Shown here one piece after another: positions 61,595-64,000 of a stretch of DNA of 64,000 bases; the stretch's first letter is position 1, and the number at the start of each line of letters is the position of its first letter. The stretch covers positions 1-64,000 of the forward strand of contig JBKQPG010000090.1 in the NCBI GenBank assembly GCA_052145115.1, in the 5' to 3' direction. The DNA is from CAIVVT01 sp052145115. Lineage in GTDB: Bacteria; Acidobacteriota; Terriglobia; Bryobacterales; Bryobacteraceae. The notes beneath the pieces were generated by a model, which made no database searches, was not told the DNA's origin, and saw only the letters and a list, made by a program, of their open reading frames with translations. Both the position numbers and the translations under genes were made by a program.

Positions 61595-62785
61595 CTAGGC
61601 GAACAGTTCCTGGGCGAGCGCCAGGCGCTCGCGGACGTGCAGGCCGTGCACGCATTGCACCGCGCATTCGGCGCAATCGCCGCAGCGCACGCGGCGCTGC
61701 TCGTCAGAAAGCCCAAGGAAATTCTCGCGCGCCAGGGCGAACTGGCCGTAGCCTTCGGCGTAAGTCAGGAAACGCAGCACGTCGGCCACGGGCAAGCCTT
61801 GCGGACAGGCGCCGGCGCAGGAGTTGCACATGCGGCAGTAACGCGGACGCAGGAAATCGAGATGCGCCGCGAGCACCTGCTCGTCGGCCGCAGTGAAGGG
61901 GCTCGACATGGCGCGCATGTCCTCGTCGAGCTGATCGAGGTCGGTGATGCTGGGGATGGTGGTGTCGACGTGCTTGTTCTTGAGAGCCCATTTCAAGGCG
62001 GCGAACATCGCGCCCTGGCGATGCAACCGTTCGATGACCTGCGGATCGTTCTTGACGGCGGGAATAGGGTGGTAGCCGCCGGCGAAGACCTTCATCGCGA
62101 CCACGCCGATGCCGGCCTTGCGGGTCTGCTCCAGCAGGTCGTCGATGGTGGCGTCCATGGTGAAGTTGTAGCTCGTGAGCAAGACGTCAAAGTGGTTGGC
62201 CTTGATCACGGCGGGGATCAGCTCGCGGTGGCCGACGTGGGAGCTGATGCCGGCGAAGCGGATCTTGCCCTGCTGTTTGGCGATGCGCTGGGCTTCCATC
62301 AGTTCGTCGGTAATGTGCTCGGGCTTACTCTTGGAGTGCAGGTACCAGATGTCGAGATAGTCGGTCTGCAGCTCCTTCAGACTCGTTTCCAGGTGCGCCA
62401 GCGCGCCGTCCTTGGTGGGGGCCAGCGATTTCGAGGAGAGGACCAGGTTCTGGCGTTTGCCCTTCAACGCCGCGCCGACCATGCGTTCGTTGTTGCCGCC
62501 CTGATAGACGCGCGCCGTGTCGAAAAAGTTGATGCCCCTCTCAACCGCCTGGGAGACGACCACGGGGTCGGAAGTGACCATGCAGCCGAAGCCCATGGAG
62601 GTGACCTTGAGCCCGGTCTTGCCGAGCTTGCGGTAGTGCAGCGCGGGTTGGGCGGAGCCCGCTTTGGGCGTGCCCGCCGGAGCGGCGGGGATGGCGGTTG
62701 GCGCGCCGGTGGAGGCGGCGATCGCCGACGCGGGCAGGACGAGCCCGGCGGCCAGGAAATTGCGGCGGGATGAATGGTCGGGCAT
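61595..62785 (-). CDS. Tat-exported aldo/keto reductase with C-terminal 4Fe-4S domain
   Basis: 396 aa. The twin-arginine signal is SRRNFLAAGLVLPASAIAA. AKR barrel: LGKTGLKVTSMGFGCM, INFFDTARVYQGGNNE with the catalytic Asp and Tyr, LSSKSLAP with the Lys, and LDIWYLHSK with the His. After the barrel, two clusters CX2CX2CX3C occur: C317, C320, C323, C327 and C368, C371, C374, C378, enough for two 4Fe-4S centres. It converges with the hydrolase gene and is divergent from the oxidoreductase at 62897. NAD(P) outside the cytoplasm would be unusual, which the ferredoxin centres may address. Confidence 0.9.
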   Translation of the reverse strand: MPDHSSRRNFLAAGLVLPASAIAASTGAPTAIPAAPAGTPKAGSAQPALHYRKLGKTGLKVTSMGFGCMVTSDPVVVSQAVERGINFFDTARVYQGGNNERMVGAALKGKRQNLVLSSKSLAPTKDGALAHLETSLKELQTDYLDIWYLHSKSKPEHITDELMEAQRIAKQQGKIRFAGISSHVGHRELIPAVIKANHFDVLLTSYNFTMDATIDDLLEQTRKAGIGVVAMKVFAGGYHPIPAVKNDPQVIERLHRQGAMFAALKWALKNKHVDTTIPSITDLDQLDEDMRAMSSPFTAADEQVLAAHLDFLRPRYCRMCNSCAGACPQGLPVADVLRFLTYAEGYGQFALARENFLGLSDEQRRVRCGDCAECAVQCVHGLHVRERLALAQELFA

Positions 62786-62896
62786 ACGAGTTTTGACTCC
62801 AGTAATCCGATTATGGCAGATGACGCGGCACCGCTCTCCGGCCGCGCACTTGCCCAGAGGTTCCAGGTGCGATAGGTTCCATATGGGTCTTTCAAC

Positions 62897-64000
62897 ATGC
62901 CTCAAAACACGACTGCTCCCACGCCCGCCTCTTGTTCCCCACTCGCGGCTTCGTCGACACCAGCATCCAGCGGCGCCGCGTCGACGCGGCGCGATTTCGT
63001 GAAACTGTCCGCGCTGGCGCTGGCCGCGGTGCCGGCGTCGGCCTATGTGGCCGGCAGCGACGTCATCAAGGTCGGCGTCATCGGCTGCGGCAACCGCGGG
63101 CCGGACGCCGCGCGGAACGCCATGCGTGCCGGCAAGGACGTGCACATCGTCGCCATGGGCGACATGCTGCTCGACCGCATTCAGGAAAATCGCGCCTCGC
63201 TGAAGCTGAAATTCCCCGACCAGGTGGAGGTCCCCGACGAGCAGTGCTTCACGGGCTTCGACGCTTATAAGCATGTCATCGAGTGCTCCGACGTCGTCAT
63301 CATCGCCAACGCGGCAAAGTTCCATTCGTTCCATGCCAAGGCGGCGCTCGAGGCCGGCAAGCATGTTTTCGTCGAGAAGCCGCACGCCATCGATCCGGTG
63401 GGGATCCAGCGGCTAAAGGCGGCCTGCGAACTCGCCAAAACGAAAAACCTATGTATTGTCTCGGGGCTGCAGAGCCGCTACCACCTGGGTTATCAAGACG
63501 TGATGCAGCGCGTGCACGATGGCGCCATCGGTGACATCGTGGCGATCCAGGAGACGTGGCTGCGGTCGCCGTACGTGATGTACCCGCGGCGGCCGGGGAT
63601 GAAAGAGGTCGAATACCAGGCCAGCAACCAGTACCATTTCCACTGGCTCTCGGGCGACGACGTGCCGCAGACGCTGATCCACAATCTGGACCGCTCGAGC
63701 TGGGCGCTGCACAACGCCGCGCCGGTGCGGTGCTACGCCATGGGCGGCCGCTCGACGCTGCACGGGGAGATTTACGGCGATAGTTTCGATCACAACGCCG
63801 TGGTGTACGACTTCCCCAAGGGCGTGCGCGTCTACGCCTTCTGCCGCACCATCGACAACTGCTACGACGAGAATTCGAGCCTGATTTTAGGCAGCAAGGG
63901 GCGCTGCGACCTGCTGTCGCTGCGCATCACGGGCGAGACCAACTACGAATCGCCGCAAGCTAAGTCCAAGGCCAGCGCCTATGACCTGGAGCACGTCGCG
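62897..64000 (+). CDS. Gfo/Idh/MocA-family oxidoreductase, Tat-exported, truncated by the window
   Basis: The 5' part, 368 codons, is present; the gene runs past the window end. After a 35-residue lead, a Tat motif STRRDFVKLSALALAAV is followed by the Rossmann start VIKVGVIGCGNRGPDAA, typical of the large acidobacterial and planctomycetal exported family. VFVEKPHAIDP carries the conserved EKP lysine; DVVIIANAAKFHSFHA matches the N-terminal domain. NAD(P) is probably bound before export. The substrate is a sugar or inositol by family. It is divergent from the aldo/keto reductase. Confidence 0.9.
   Translation, partial: MPQNTTAPTPASCSPLAASSTPASSGAASTRRDFVKLSALALAAVPASAYVAGSDVIKVGVIGCGNRGPDAARNAMRAGKDVHIVAMGDMLLDRIQENRASLKLKFPDQVEVPDEQCFTGFDAYKHVIECSDVVIIANAAKFHSFHAKAALEAGKHVFVEKPHAIDPVGIQRLKAACELAKTKNLCIVSGLQSRYHLGYQDVMQRVHDGAIGDIVAIQETWLRSPYVMYPRRPGMKEVEYQASNQYHFHWLSGDDVPQTLIHNLDRSSWALHNAAPVRCYAMGGRSTLHGEIYGDSFDHNAVVYDFPKGVRVYAFCRTIDNCYDENSSLILGSKGRCDLLSLRITGETNYESPQAKSKASAYDLEHVA

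Overview
This window looks like a chromosomal segment of a GC-rich Acidobacteriota genome, most likely from the Bryobacterales/Solibacterales side. That placement is inference from gene content: Tat-exported Gfo/Idh/MocA and aldo/keto oxidoreductases, a tricorn-like exported protease, a DUF4838 protein, a lone PEP-CTERM protein, many orphan exported hypothetical proteins and an SSS symporter/glycosidase locus. No rRNA, tRNA or CRISPR array was found, so taxonomy was not tested directly.

Layout. 0.3-8.7 kb holds core metabolism: an NDP-sugar-type epimerase and inositol-3-phosphate synthase, an orphan LytTR regulator, citrate synthase, class II fructose-bisphosphate aldolase and rubrerythrin. 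A duplicated fragment of the aldolase tail with its terminator lies about 0.7 kb downstream of the aldolase gene. 8.8-11.5 kb is the rpsO-pnp pair. 11.6-14.9 kb carries small exported proteins and a membrane redox operon (SafE/DsbD-like protein, polyferredoxin, 163-aa exported protein). 15-21 kb has exported hypothetical proteins, a DUF465 protein, an MFS-RimI pair and a TPR protein. 21-26 kb is the most accessory-looking part: an HTH/SEC-C protein, a repeat-bearing spacer, an MmeI-type single-chain restriction-modification enzyme of lower GC, a ribbon-helix-helix protein, and a 185-bp repeat with inverted ends whose relative lies at the start of the window.

26-35.6 kb contains a lipid kinase-ABC transporter operon (the kinase lacks a usual start codon) divergent from ligA-DedA, followed by a 1119-aa tricorn-like protease. 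35.7-42.2 kb mixes two lower-GC methyltransferases, a DUF4337 protein, a PEP-CTERM protein with a long AT-rich leader region, a Tat-exported class V aminotransferase and a ThuA-like protein. 42.2-44.8 kb is an apparent exported repair/oxidation operon, msrA-PQQ sugar dehydrogenase-msrB. 45-55 kb runs mostly on the minus strand: DUF4838 protein, DctA symporter, glutathione peroxidase, two polysaccharide deacetylase-like proteins, a methyltransferase and a GH3 beta-glucosidase. 55.4-64 kb is a second carbohydrate-related stretch: DHDPS-family aldolase, orphan receiver, UroD-family methyltransferase, SSS symporter, GH-A-type hydrolase, ferredoxin-tailed aldo/keto reductase and a truncated Gfo/Idh/MocA oxidoreductase.

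The genes fit a heterotroph that degrades plant or microbial polysaccharides and exports many cofactor-bearing enzymes through Tat, with periplasmic oxidative-damage repair (MsrA, MsrB, glutathione peroxidase, rubrerythrin). Two dispersed repeat families, a tandem 11-bp operator-like array and a duplicated gene tail are the strongest structures not explained by coding sequence.
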